Source: Methylocystis sp. (GTDB taxonomy: Bacteria > Pseudomonadota > Alphaproteobacteria > Rhizobiales > Beijerinckiaceae). From it: a DNA stretch of 50,246 bases. The notes below the pieces were generated by a model. The model searched no databases. It was not told the DNA's origin and saw only the letters and a list, made by a program, of their open reading frames with translations. Position numbers and translations under genes: made by a program. How positions within the stretch are numbered: position 1 is the first letter of the stretch; the number at the start of each line of letters is the position of its first letter. The stretch covers positions 1 to 50,246 of the forward strand of contig JACOUB010000051.1 of the NCBI GenBank assembly GCA_016178015.1. The letters run 5' to 3'. Of this stretch, positions 34,350 to 42,154 are shown one piece after another.

Positions 34350-35074
34350 GTCGCGTCCATGGGCGCCGATTGCAGGCGCCCCGATCGCAGCCGCACCGTG
34401 CGGTCGCAGCGCGCGGCGAGGCTGGCGTCATGGGTCACCAGCACGAGAGTGGCGTTGCGTTTTGATTTTTGCGCGAGGATGAGGTCGATGATGGCGCCGC
34501 CCGTTTCAAAATCGAGATTGCCGGTCGGCTCGTCCGCGGCCAGAATGACCGGATCGGGCGCCAGCGCCCTGGCGAGCGCCACGCGCTGTTGCTCGCCGCC
34601 CGAGAGTTGACCGGGATAATGCGACAAGCGCGCGCCGAGCCCGACCGTTTCGAGTTCGGCCGCCGCGCGCTCAAAAGCGTCGCGGCGCCCGGCGAGCTCG
34701 AGCGGAACGGCGACATTCTCCAGCGCCGTCATGGTGGGAATAAGTTGGAAGGACTGGAAGACGATGCCTATTTTTTCGCCACGAAACCGCGCCAGAGCGT
34801 CTTCGTCGAGCGCGGTGAGGTCGCGATCGTCGATCACGACCTTGCCGCTATCCGGGCGCTCCAATCCGGCGAGCGTCATCAACAGGGTCGATTTTCCCGA
34901 GCCCGAGGGGCCGACGAGGCCGATCGCCTCGCCGCGCCGTATATTCAAGCTGATATTCTTGAGGACATGGACGCGCGCCGCGCCCGAGCCCAGGGTGAGA
35001 TCGACGTTTGAGAGTTCGATGACAGGTCGCTGCACGAAACAGGCCTTATTAGGAAAATCGAGGGTCGCGGCCAC
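34346..35074 (-). CDS. ABC transporter ATP-binding protein (YbbA/LolD-like)
   Basis: ATPase of the YbbA-YbbP exporter. Walker A is GPSGSGKST, the Q-loop region is IGIVFQSFQLIPTMTALENV, the ABC signature is LSGGEQQRVALARAL, Walker B is ILAADEPTGNLDFET, and the switch is VTHDASLA. As drawn from ATG 35074 it has 242 residues. GTG 35035 (VQRPVIELSNVDLTLG) is an alternative start nearer to where the homologous region begins. It diverges from tesA, the same neighbourhood as in E. coli (tesA/ybbA/ybbP). The two divergent start regions overlap or nearly touch. Confidence 0.93.
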   Translation of the reverse strand: MAATLDFPNKACFVQRPVIELSNVDLTLGSGAARVHVLKNISLNIRRGEAIGLVGPSGSGKSTLLMTLAGLERPDSGKVVIDDRDLTALDEDALARFRGEKIGIVFQSFQLIPTMTALENVAVPLELAGRRDAFERAAAELETVGLGARLSHYPGQLSGGEQQRVALARALAPDPVILAADEPTGNLDFETGGAIIDLILAQKSKRNATLVLVTHDASLAARCDRTVRLRSGRLQSAPMDAT

Positions 35075-35747
35075 ATATGGCTGGTTCCGTCGTATCTTCC
35101 AAGCTGGCGTTTTTGCGTCGGCGTTCAGTTGCCTCGTGGCCGTCTCCGTTCCCGCCGCCGCAGAAGCATTGCGCGTCGTCGCGTTCGGCGACAGCCTCAG
35201 CGCCGGCTTTGCGCTGCCGGCCGACGCCGCGTTTCCGGCCGTGCTGGAGGCGCGATTGCGGCGTGACGGCTATGATGCGCGCGTCGTCAACGCCGCCGTT
35301 TCCGGCGACACCACGCAAAGCGGTCTCGCGCGATTAAGCTTTGCGCTGCCAGATGGCGCCGATCTCGTCATTGTCGCGCTCGGCGCGAACGACATGCTGC
35401 GCGGTCAAAATCCCCAGACCACACGCGAAAACTTAGAAAAAATAATCGCCTATTGCGAGGCGAGGGGCGCCAGCGTGCTGCTCGCCGGCATCGTGGCGAG
35501 CGCCAATTTCGGCGCCGACTACAAGAGGGAGTTCGACGCTATTTATGCCGATCTGGCGCGACGGCGCGGCGTTCCGCTCTATCCTTCTTTCCTCGAAGGG
35601 GTTACGGGCGATAAGACTCGCGTGTTGGACGGATTGCATCCGAACGCCGCAGGCGTTGAGCGAATCGTCGCCGGCATCGCGCCGCTCGTCGAAAAAAGCC
35701 TCGACGCTCTAAGCCGCGGCCATGCAAAAGGCGGAGCGTCTCAGTGA
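35019..35747 (+). CDS. tesA: TesA-type GDSL esterase / lysophospholipase, start uncertain
   Basis: Periplasmic SGNH hydrolase acting on acyl-CoA, lysophospholipid or arylester substrates. The four SGNH blocks are present: AFGDSLSAGFALP (Ser), VSGDTTQSG (Gly), VALGANDMLRG (Asn) and LDGLHPNAAGV (Asp, His). A signal-like stretch (GVFASAFSCLVAVSVPAAAEA) precedes block I. The only in-frame ATG is 35019, which would give an unusually long ~48-residue leader overlapping the start of the divergent ABC gene. ATG 35077 fits by position but is in another frame. The mature enzyme is certain; the start is not. Confidence 0.87.
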   Translation: MTGRCTKQALLGKSRVAATYGWFRRIFQAGVFASAFSCLVAVSVPAAAEALRVVAFGDSLSAGFALPADAAFPAVLEARLRRDGYDARVVNAAVSGDTTQSGLARLSFALPDGADLVIVALGANDMLRGQNPQTTRENLEKIIAYCEARGASVLLAGIVASANFGADYKREFDAIYADLARRRGVPLYPSFLEGVTGDKTRVLDGLHPNAAGVERIVAGIAPLVEKSLDALSRGHAKGGASQ

Positions 35748-35805
35748 AGCGAGCAAGAAGATCGCGAAGGTGACCGCTGCTCATCTGCCGAGCGCGCAAA
35801 GCACT

Positions 35806-35869
35806 GCGCGCCTGAAGGCGGCGCCCGGTCCAGGGAGCGGACTCGCGGACCGCGAGCCTTCAGGCTCGC
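35806..35869. repeat. Interspersed inverted repeat, copy 1 (degenerate left arm)
   Basis: The right arm GGACCGCGAGCCTTCAGGCT plus CGC at 35847-35869 is the same sequence as in the perfect copy at 50160-50217. The left arm (GCGCGCCTGAAGGCG..GGTCCA from 35806) is eroded. It lies between the convergent stops of tesA and the CBS-protein gene. The rest of this 173-base gap shows nothing else. Confidence 0.8.
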
Positions 35870-35920
35870 ATATGGTCATCTGAGCCCTTCGAGCGGTCGG
35901 CAATAGGGAGGCATTGGCGA

Positions 35921-37252
35921 TCAAGGCTGCCCGCCGGCAGGCTTCCTAGTCGCGAGCAACTTGTCGATCCGACGACCGTCCATATCCACGATCTCGAACC
36001 GCCAGCCTTGGCAATCGAAGCGTTCCCCAGTCTCGGGAATATGTCCGAGTTGAAGCAGGGCAAAGCCGGCGATCGTATGGAAGCCGGCGTCGGCCATTTC
36101 GACTCGCAGGCCGAGCCGATCAAAGGCGTCTCCGGCGAACATCATGCCGTCGAGCAATAAAGAGCCGTCTTCCCGTTCGACGACGTCTGGCTCTTCGCCC
36201 TCGATGCTCGGCAGATCGCCCGCGATGGCTTCGAGCAGATCGGTCTGGGTGACAATGCCTCCGAAGGTCCCATATTCATCGACGACCACGGCCATGCGCA
36301 CGGGCGCTTTCTTGAACTGTTCCAATGTCCGAAAGATCGGCGTGGATTCGAGGACCACCAGCGGGTCACGGATGACGCTCATCGGATCGAGAGGTTTTCC
36401 GTCGAGAACCTGATCGAGGAGATCCTTTTTCAGGATCATGCCGAGCGGCTCATCGAGGCCGCCTTTGCCAACGAGGAGCTGTTCGTGACGGCACTCGCGG
36501 ATGGTGCGGAGGATTTCTTCCCGATTGCAGGTAGTGTCGATCCATTCGATGTCTGGACGGGGAGTCATGATATCGCCTATGGGCCGATCGCCGATGTTGA
36601 AAACGCGTTCGAGCACCTCCTGCTGCGCTTGATGGAGGAGACCGGCCTCCTGACTGGCCGCGATCAACAGCTTCAACTCTTCCGGAGAGTGCAAACTCTC
36701 CTCGCCGGTTCCCGGACGCAAGCCAGCCAGCCGCAGCACGAGGTTGCCGAGACCGTTGAGAATGATGATTGCAGGCCGGAGCAAAAACAGGAACAATCCG
36801 AGCGGTCGCACGATCCAGAGCGCCGTGCTTTCGCTGCGTTGAAGAGCGAGGCTTTTCGGCGCAAGCTCGCCCAGGACGATGTGTAGCGTCGTGATGATGC
36901 TGAAGGAGATCGTGACGGCCGCCGTATGTGAACCGGCTGCGGCGAGCGTCGCCGGAAGCCCGGAGAGAAGCGGCTCGATTAGATGGGCCAGGGCGGGCTC
37001 GCCCACCCAGCCGAGGGCCAGCGACGATATCGTGATGCCGAGCTGTGTCGCCGCAAGATTGGCGTCGAGGCTATCTACAGCCCGTTGGAGGGCTCTCGCA
37101 TTCATCCGCCCGGCCGTGACCAGCTCGGCCACACGGCTCCGGCGAACGGCGACGAGTGAAAACTCTGCGGCGACGAAAAAACCGTTTGCTGCGACGAGGG
37201 TGAGTACGGTCAGTATTCCAGTGAGGGCAATACTGCCATCGGAGCTGGGCAT
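35921..37252 (-). CDS. CNNM/HlyC-CorC family membrane protein with CBS pair
   Basis: 443-residue inner-membrane protein related to CorC/HlyC 'hemolysins', a group linked to magnesium or cobalt efflux. It has an N-terminal DUF21 membrane domain (about 10-190: AANGFFVAAEFSLVAVRRSRV, LGELAPKSLALQRSE). A pair of CBS domains follows (about 215-335: GDIMTPRPDIEWID, VVVDEYGTFGGIVTQTDLLEAIAG). The C-terminal CorC_HlyC domain ends in FEIVDMDGRRIDKLL. The domain order and length are standard. The old name hemolysin is misleading, and ion transport is the better-supported role. It is single and convergent with tesA; its promoter would lie in the gap shared with thpR. Confidence 0.93.
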   Translation of the reverse strand: MPSSDGSIALTGILTVLTLVAANGFFVAAEFSLVAVRRSRVAELVTAGRMNARALQRAVDSLDANLAATQLGITISSLALGWVGEPALAHLIEPLLSGLPATLAAAGSHTAAVTISFSIITTLHIVLGELAPKSLALQRSESTALWIVRPLGLFLFLLRPAIIILNGLGNLVLRLAGLRPGTGEESLHSPEELKLLIAASQEAGLLHQAQQEVLERVFNIGDRPIGDIMTPRPDIEWIDTTCNREEILRTIRECRHEQLLVGKGGLDEPLGMILKKDLLDQVLDGKPLDPMSVIRDPLVVLESTPIFRTLEQFKKAPVRMAVVVDEYGTFGGIVTQTDLLEAIAGDLPSIEGEEPDVVEREDGSLLLDGMMFAGDAFDRLGLRVEMADAGFHTIAGFALLQLGHIPETGERFDCQGWRFEIVDMDGRRIDKLLATRKPAGGQP

Positions 37253-37434
37253 GGTCTCCTCTTGTGCGCCGAGCGCGCTGACGACGGATCAAGGAAATTG
37301 CAATCATATAGCATCCATGACCGCCTTGCGGGAGCCTCGAAGGACTCGCTACCCCAAGGCGATGCTAACGCCGAATGAGCCACGATGAGGCGAGGTGATC
37401 CGAACGCAGGACTTTCGCCAGCTGAATCCACTAG

Positions 37435-37459
37435 CCGTTACACAACCATTCTGTAACGG
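37435..37459. promoter_or_regulatory. Perfect inverted repeat upstream of thpR, possible operator or leader hairpin
   Basis: CCGTTACA (37435-37442), nine-base spacer, TGTAACGG (37452-37459). It ends 26 bases before the thpR start. The dyad size fits a dimeric repressor site, but it could equally be a 5' leader hairpin. No regulator gene is adjacent. The remaining gap back to 37253 shows no other feature. Confidence 0.45.
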
Positions 37460-37485
37460 TCTCCAAGGCCAGGATGGAGGCCCAC

Positions 37486-38052
37486 ATGCCCAGATTGTTC
37501 ACGGCCCTCGAAATTCCCGCGGCGCTCGCCAATGAGCTCGCCGGCCTGCGCGGCGGGCTGCCGGGCGCGCGTTGGATCGACGCCGAAATTTACCACATGA
37601 CCCTGCGCTTCATCGGCGACATCGACGACGCGCGCGCGCATGACGTGGCGCACACGCTTTCGGCCATCCGGCGTCCGGCCATTGCCGTGGCGTTCGACCA
37701 GCTGACCTGGTTCGGCGGCGATCGGCCGCGCGCCATCATCGTGCGCGCCAAGCCGGACGCCGCGCTGGTGGAGCTGCAGGCGGAGCAAGAACGATTGTTG
37801 CGGCGGATCGGCGTCGCGCCGGAACCGCGCAAATTCGTGCCGCATGTGACCTTGGCGCGGCTGCGCGGCGCTTCGTCCGCGGCGGTCGCCGCCTATCTGG
37901 GGGCGCGCGGCTATTTTCGGCCGCGGCGCTTCGAGGCGAACCGCTTCGTGTTGTTCTCGTCGCGCGATTCGGTGGGCGGCGGCCCCTATATCGTCGAGGC
38001 GGAATATGCGCTTGTTGCGAGAACCGAGCGGATCAGCGCGCAAGCGGGATGA
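37486..38052 (+). CDS. thpR: RNA 2',3'-cyclic phosphodiesterase ThpR (2H family)
   Basis: Hydrolyses 2',3'-cyclic phosphate ends of RNA and shows RNA ligase-like activity in vitro. The two HxTx catalytic motifs are HMTLRF (about residue 34) and HVTLARL (about 122), the defining pair of 2H phosphoesterases. The 188-residue protein starts MPRLFTALEIP. ATG 37486 is chosen because GGAGG (37476-37480) sits five bases before it; ATG 37474 is too close to that site. The stop codon abuts a 57-base inverted heptamer repeat. Convergent with plsC. Confidence 0.93.
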   Translation: MPRLFTALEIPAALANELAGLRGGLPGARWIDAEIYHMTLRFIGDIDDARAHDVAHTLSAIRRPAIAVAFDQLTWFGGDRPRAIIVRAKPDAALVELQAEQERLLRRIGVAPEPRKFVPHVTLARLRGASSAAVAAYLGARGYFRPRRFEANRFVLFSSRDSVGGGPYIVEAEYALVARTERISAQAG

Positions 38053-38109
38053 GGCAGTCGGCAGTCGGCAGTAAGCCGATCGACTGCCTACTGCCGACTG
38101 CCTACTGCC
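38053..38109. repeat. Inverted heptamer microsatellite between convergent stops, possible bidirectional terminator
   Basis: Left arm at 38053-38073: three 7-mers, GGCAGTC GGCAGTC GGCAGTA. Right arm at 38089-38109: the inverse complement with one mismatch (20 of 21 pairs). The loop is 15 bases. It exactly fills the gap between the stop codons of thpR (38052) and plsC (38115). Confidence 0.85.
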
Positions 38110-38114
38110 GCGAC

Positions 38115-38891
38115 TCACGCCGTCACGTTGGCGTTCGCGCGATTGCCGGCGACGACAGCGGCGAGCGACGGGTCGCGCTCAATCGCCTCGTCGATCAACC
38201 GATTCGCAGCCGTCTCCATCGTGTTTCGCAGCTGCGTGAAAAACGCGCGCGATCCAAGCCCGGGCGCGATCACCGGCAGGAATTCGATGACGACGGTTCC
38301 CGGACGGCGCAGCAGAGAGCGGCGCGGCCAGAACAGGCCGGAATTGAGCGCGACCGGAAGACAGGGCGCGCCGGTCTCGCGATAAAGATGCACGATCCCG
38401 TATTTGTAGTCCGGCGGCGCCCCTGGGGGGCGGCGCGTTCCTTCGGGAAAGATGAACAGCTGCCGCCCTTGCGCGAACAGATCCTTCACCTTGCGCGTGA
38501 GCTGCGGCAGCAGCTTGCCGCCGGTGGCGCGATCGATGGCGATTTGCTCCGAGGAAAGGAGATGCCAGCCGAAGAACGGGATCCAGGTGAGTTCGCGTTT
38601 GAGAATGAACGAGAAATCGGGGAATTTCATCGGCAGAACGAAGGTTTCCCATGCCGATTGATGCTTGCAGGCGACGATGAACGCGCCTTGCGGAATATTC
38701 TCCAACCCACGAAACTCGGCCTTCACGTCGCATATTTTGTCGAGCAGCCAAAGGGAGGTGCGCCCCCACACGCGCCCCAGCTCCATTGAGGCTTGGCGGT
38801 GCATCAACAGCCCCGGCAGCCACAGGATCGTCAGCACCCAGAGGTTGAGGTAAAAACAAATATTGAACACGAGCGAGCGCAGAACGAGCAT
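38115..38891 (-). CDS. plsC: 1-acyl-sn-glycerol-3-phosphate acyltransferase (PlsC family)
   Basis: Membrane-bound acyltransferase making phosphatidic acid in phospholipid synthesis. An N-terminal hydrophobic stretch (NICFYLNLWVLTILWLPGLL) precedes the acyltransferase motifs: HQSAWE (the H-x4-D box with Glu in place of Asp), LKRELTWIPFFGWHL and FPEGTRRPPG. PCLPVALNSGLFWPRR follows, and the protein is 258 residues long. The Glu variant of motif I recurs, as far as I recall, in rhizobial homologues, so it is probably functional. It is the last gene of a minus-strand run ftsE-ftsX-DUF218-plsC that is usual in this class. Confidence 0.9.
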   Translation of the reverse strand: MLVLRSLVFNICFYLNLWVLTILWLPGLLMHRQASMELGRVWGRTSLWLLDKICDVKAEFRGLENIPQGAFIVACKHQSAWETFVLPMKFPDFSFILKRELTWIPFFGWHLLSSEQIAIDRATGGKLLPQLTRKVKDLFAQGRQLFIFPEGTRRPPGAPPDYKYGIVHLYRETGAPCLPVALNSGLFWPRRSLLRRPGTVVIEFLPVIAPGLGSRAFFTQLRNTMETAANRLIDEAIERDPSLAAVVAGNRANANVTA

Positions 38892-38962
38892 TGCGGGACT
38901 GCCTTAGCTTGGGACGTCGATCGGAGAGCGCTGGTTCACCCGATTGTAGCGTCTCAGATCGC

Positions 38963-39610
38963 CTATCGCCAATCTGGCGCGGCGCGCGGCGCGGGCGGAG
39001 CTTCGTCGGCGGAAATCACCGGATCCAGCAGCCTAGTTCTCGCCACCGCCAACAGATATTTCATATATTCCGCGCCGACAAGCCGTGCGACGGTCATGTC
39101 GCTCGCCCAATCTTCGACACGGACACGTTCGCTGACCACCGCAAACGGGTAGAGGGTGACGCCGGGCAGAGCAGCGGAAAGCTCCACCAGCGCGCGCGGC
39201 ATGTGGTAATTCGAGGTCACGACGATGAGCGAGCCGGCAATGTCGTGCGCCTTGGCCCAGTCCCGCGTTTCGGCGGCGTTGCCAGCGGTGTCGAGCGCCT
39301 GGTAGCCCAAATCGACGCAACAGGCGAACAGATCGCGCGGGACAGGCAGGAGCCGTTTGAGATCATAGCCGCGCGTCGATCGGTTGACGCCGGTGATGAG
39401 CAGGCGGTGGGCTTGGCCGCGCGCCAGCAGCTCCACAGCCTCTTGCACGCGATACGAGCCGCCGGTCAGCGCCACCACGCCGTCGGCCTTCACGGCCAGC
39501 GTCGTCTCGGCGCGTTCGAGCGAGCGCGCGAAGCCGACGAAGCCGACAAGCAGCGCGGCGACGGCGAAACAGAGCGCACAGAGAGCCGCGAGCGAGACGA
39601 ATCTTGGCAA
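38963..39610 (-). CDS. DUF218 / ElyC-SanA-YdcF family membrane protein
   Basis: 215-residue protein with one N-terminal membrane helix (LAALCALCFAVAALLVGFVGF), followed by the periplasmic DUF218 domain. This has VVALTGGSYRVQEAVELL, LLITGVNRSTR, DTAGNAAETRDWA and IVVTSNYHMPRALVEL. Members affect cell-envelope integrity and peptidoglycan or vancomycin sensitivity in E. coli, but the biochemical activity is unknown. It lies between ftsX (96 bases upstream) and plsC (71 bases downstream) on the same strand, the common alphaproteobacterial order. This suggests a role in envelope growth or division. Confidence 0.88.
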   Translation of the reverse strand: MPRFVSLAALCALCFAVAALLVGFVGFARSLERAETTLAVKADGVVALTGGSYRVQEAVELLARGQAHRLLITGVNRSTRGYDLKRLLPVPRDLFACCVDLGYQALDTAGNAAETRDWAKAHDIAGSLIVVTSNYHMPRALVELSAALPGVTLYPFAVVSERVRVEDWASDMTVARLVGAEYMKYLLAVARTRLLDPVISADEAPPAPRAAPDWR

Positions 39611-39706
39611 GGTGAATCTCCTTGGCTGCGATTCTAGCGCACTCGCCTTGGGAGTGGAATCGATCGATCGAGGGAAAATTGCGCCAATGGTGAAGATTTG
39701 GTCGGC

Positions 39707-40684
39707 TCAATGCAGTCCGCGCAAGTGCCGAAACACGATGGCCTGAGACAGGTATCCGGTGAGCAGGGCGATGGCTATCGATATGGCGGCGACGACTGCA
39801 AAACCGCGCGGGCCGAGCGCGAAGGTTCCGAACAGGGCCTCGATTTGATCGCCGCCCGGCGTCGCCGTCCAGCGGCGCACGAGGAAGCCGGCCAAGACGA
39901 ACACCAGAACGGCGCAGCCGCCGCCGAGAACCCCGCCGCGCAGGCCAAGCGCCAGGAAGCGCCGCTGGAACTGGCGCGCAATGTATGTGTCCGCCGCGCC
40001 CACGATGTGCAGGACCTCGATAATCTCGCGGTTTCCGACCATGGCGGCGCGCGTGGCGAACGCCACGGCGAGCGTCATGGCGATGACGATCAATACAAAA
40101 ATCAGCGCCGCGATCGCGACCACTGTTCTCGCCATGGCGCCCAGTCGGTCCACCCACAGGCGGTGATCGTCGAGCGCGGCCGAAGGCGCAGCAACGCTCA
40201 GATCGCGGCGGAGCTTTTCGAAATCGGCGCGTTTGGCGGCGTCGAGCTTGACGACGATCATGCGCGGCGCCGGCAATTCGGTCAGATCGAGGCCTTGTCC
40301 GAGCCAGGGCGCGAGCAGGGTGTCCGATTGGGCCTTCGAATAGACGCGCACGTCGGCGACGCCTTCGGCGGCGACGAGGACCCCGGCCGCCTTGCGCACG
40401 TCGGCTTCGATGTCGCGGCCCGAAACCACGCGCACCTGGACGCTCGCTTCGCGCGCGATCTCGCTGCTCCAGTCCGAGCTCGCATCGGCGACCAAGAGGG
40501 CCGCGTCGGCGGCGAGCGCCGCGAGAAAGGTCATGATGGCGATGACGGTGACGAGCGAGCGGCCGGCGATCGAAGAGGTCGGCACCAGCGGCGTTTCGCC
40601 CGGGGCCTCGTCAGTTTCCACTGCTGCGCCCTCGCCAGGATGCGCGCTCGGGGTTGCATTTGCGTTGCGTAAGCCTAACCGCAT
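39707..40684 (-). CDS. ftsX: Cell-division ABC permease FtsX
   Basis: 325-residue membrane component of FtsEX, which couples ATP hydrolysis in the cytoplasm to peptidoglycan hydrolase control at the septum. A long polar N-terminal tail (about 40 residues) precedes the first helix, SLVTVIAIMTFLAALAADAA. A periplasmic domain of ~110 residues (ASVQVRVVSGRDIEADVRKA) follows. Three helices come next, with the FtsX signature AMVGNREIIEVLHIVGAADTYIARQF. It begins 12 bases after the ftsE stop, and co-expression is clear. The start is the first ATG; an internal start would remove part of the tail. Confidence 0.93.
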   Translation of the reverse strand: MRLGLRNANATPSAHPGEGAAVETDEAPGETPLVPTSSIAGRSLVTVIAIMTFLAALAADAALLVADASSDWSSEIAREASVQVRVVSGRDIEADVRKAAGVLVAAEGVADVRVYSKAQSDTLLAPWLGQGLDLTELPAPRMIVVKLDAAKRADFEKLRRDLSVAAPSAALDDHRLWVDRLGAMARTVVAIAALIFVLIVIAMTLAVAFATRAAMVGNREIIEVLHIVGAADTYIARQFQRRFLALGLRGGVLGGGCAVLVFVLAGFLVRRWTATPGGDQIEALFGTFALGPRGFAVVAAISIAIALLTGYLSQAIVFRHLRGLH

Positions 40685-40696
40685 GATTGAAGCGCC

Positions 40697-41359
40697 TCAG
40701 TCGAAGACATGCAGCCGACCGTCGGCGAGGACGAGACGGCGCGCGCTGTCGAATTGATCCATGAGAGCCAAATCATGCGTGGCGATGACCACCGAGGTTC
40801 CCGATTTGTGCAGTTCGACGAAAAGCCGCAACAGGCGCCGCGCCAAGCTCGGATCGACGTTGCCGGTGGGCTCGTCGGCGAGCAGCAATTCGGGACGCGC
40901 GATCAGCGCCCTTGCTATTGCGACGCGTTGCTTCTCGCCGCCCGACAGCACCGAGGGCAGGAAATATTTGCGTTCGTCGAGACCCACCCAGCGCAACAGC
41001 TCGATGACCTCGGCGCGATAGCTCGCCTCCAGGCGCCCCACCACCCGCAGCGGCAGAGCGACATTCTCGTAAAGCGTCAGATGATCGAGCAAACGAAAAT
41101 CCTGGAACACGACCCCGATACGCCGGCGGATGGCGGTGATGGCGTCCTGGTCGAGCGTCGTGGCGTCCTTGCCGAAGATGGTCATCAACCCGCGCGTTGG
41201 TTTCAGCGACAGCAGAATGAGGCGCAGCAGCGTCGTCTTGCCGGCGCCGGATGGGCCGGTGAGGAACTGAAACGATTGCGGCGCGACGGAAAAGCTGAGA
41301 TCGCGCAGAATCTCCGGTCCCGTTTCGTAGCGCAGACCAACATTCTCGAAGCTCAACAA
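40697..41359 (-). CDS. ftsE: Cell-division ABC ATPase FtsE
   Basis: 220-residue ATPase of FtsEX. The start MLSFENVGLRYETGPEILRD is characteristic. Walker A is GPSGAGKTTLLRL, the Q-loop segment is IGVVFQDFRLLDHLTLYENV, the signature is LSGGEKQRVAIARAL, Walker B is LLLADEPTGNVDPS, and the switch is VIATHDLALMD. Length and motifs are all standard. The gene is first in the ftsE-ftsX-DUF218-plsC run. It is divergent from the DUF3426-like gene, with a TTAACCAT CtrA-like half-site in the shared upstream region. Confidence 0.96.
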   Translation of the reverse strand: MLSFENVGLRYETGPEILRDLSFSVAPQSFQFLTGPSGAGKTTLLRLILLSLKPTRGLMTIFGKDATTLDQDAITAIRRRIGVVFQDFRLLDHLTLYENVALPLRVVGRLEASYRAEVIELLRWVGLDERKYFLPSVLSGGEKQRVAIARALIARPELLLADEPTGNVDPSLARRLLRLFVELHKSGTSVVIATHDLALMDQFDSARRLVLADGRLHVFD

Positions 41360-41468
41360 GGGCGCTGCTCCAAGGGCGCTGCTCCATGACGCGCCGCCCG
41401 CGTCGTCCGGCGGCCGGGGAGACTGACATGCGCCAAGGACGGGCGCGACAATAGCGGTTCACGCGTCG

Positions 41469-41476
41469 TTAACCAT
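41469..41476. promoter_or_regulatory. Possible CtrA half-site upstream of ftsE
   Basis: TTAACCAT, a described CtrA half-site form, lies in the 177-base divergent region between ftsE (minus) and the DUF3426-like gene (plus), ~110 bases from the ftsE start. An eight-base match can occur by chance. The cell-division context is the only support. Confidence 0.3.
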
Positions 41477-41536
41477 AGCAGGGCCCAATGGGAGTCTGAC
41501 CTGTTTTTTTATGCAGTCAACGCCCGGACGCCGGCC

Positions 41537-42154
41537 ATGCGCAAAGTCGTCGACGCTTACCCCGATCTGGATATCCCTTTCCGCCGCGCGATCGCCGCCG
41601 GGGCGCCGCGCGACGATGCGCGAAGGCCGTCTTACGAGCAATCGTGGAGCAAGCCTGCTCGCCACGTTCGACCCGTGGACCGCGCGTCGCGCGGCGCCCG
41701 GCCGCGGGCGATCGCCGCCGCCGTCGTAGTTGTCGCCGGCGTCACGGCCATCATCGGACTGCGTGAAAGGATCGTGCGCGTTTGGCCGCCGTCGGCGGCG
41801 GTCTATGCGGCGCTGCGCCTGCCGGTCAACCCGATCGGGCTGGAGCTGCGCGGCCTGCATTCTAAAATCGTCATCGAAGGATCGCGCCGGGTGCTGACGA
41901 TCGAGGGCGAGATCGTCAATCTTCGCCGCGCGGCCAATCTGGCGCCGCCGATCGCGCTCACGGTGCGCGGCGAGGACGGCCAGGCCAAATACGCCTGGAC
42001 CACGCCGGCGCCCAAATCCAAGCTCGAGGCGGGCGAAAAAATCGCCTTCCGGGCCAGGTTGGCCTCGCCGCCCACGGACGGCGCCGACGTGCTGGCGCGA
42101 TTCGCGGGGTTGGAGCAGACCGCGCGCTCAAATGAGCGCGGTCATGCCGAATAA
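41537..42154 (+). CDS. DUF3426-like membrane-anchored protein without the usual zinc ribbon
   Basis: 205-residue protein with a basic, disordered N-terminal ~58 residues and one membrane helix (IAAAVVVVAGVTAIIGL). A ~115-residue periplasmic-looking domain follows (PIGLELRGLHSKIVIEGSRR, LTIEGEIVNLRRAANLAPPIALTVR) and resembles DUF3426. In other Alphaproteobacteria the gene divergent from ftsE usually starts with an MJ0042-type CxxC zinc ribbon. No cysteine pair exists here before the helix, and no such segment is found upstream in any frame I inspected. It may be a natural short form or an N-terminal loss. Its 3' end overlaps the dehydratase gene by 27 bases. Confidence 0.72.
   Translation: MRKVVDAYPDLDIPFRRAIAAGAPRDDARRPSYEQSWSKPARHVRPVDRASRGARPRAIAAAVVVVAGVTAIIGLRERIVRVWPPSAAVYAALRLPVNPIGLELRGLHSKIVIEGSRRVLTIEGEIVNLRRAANLAPPIALTVRGEDGQAKYAWTTPAPKSKLEAGEKIAFRARLASPPTDGADVLARFAGLEQTARSNERGHAE

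Noticed and set aside
35921-37252. 'Hemolysin' reading of the CBS-domain protein as a virulence factor
   Set aside because: The DUF21-CBS-CorC architecture belongs to the CNNM/CorC ion-transport-related family; the hemolysin name is historical.
38115-38891. PlsC motif I with Glu in place of Asp, considered as an inactivating change
   Set aside because: The H-x4-E form appears to be common in rhizobial homologues as I recall, and all other motifs are intact.
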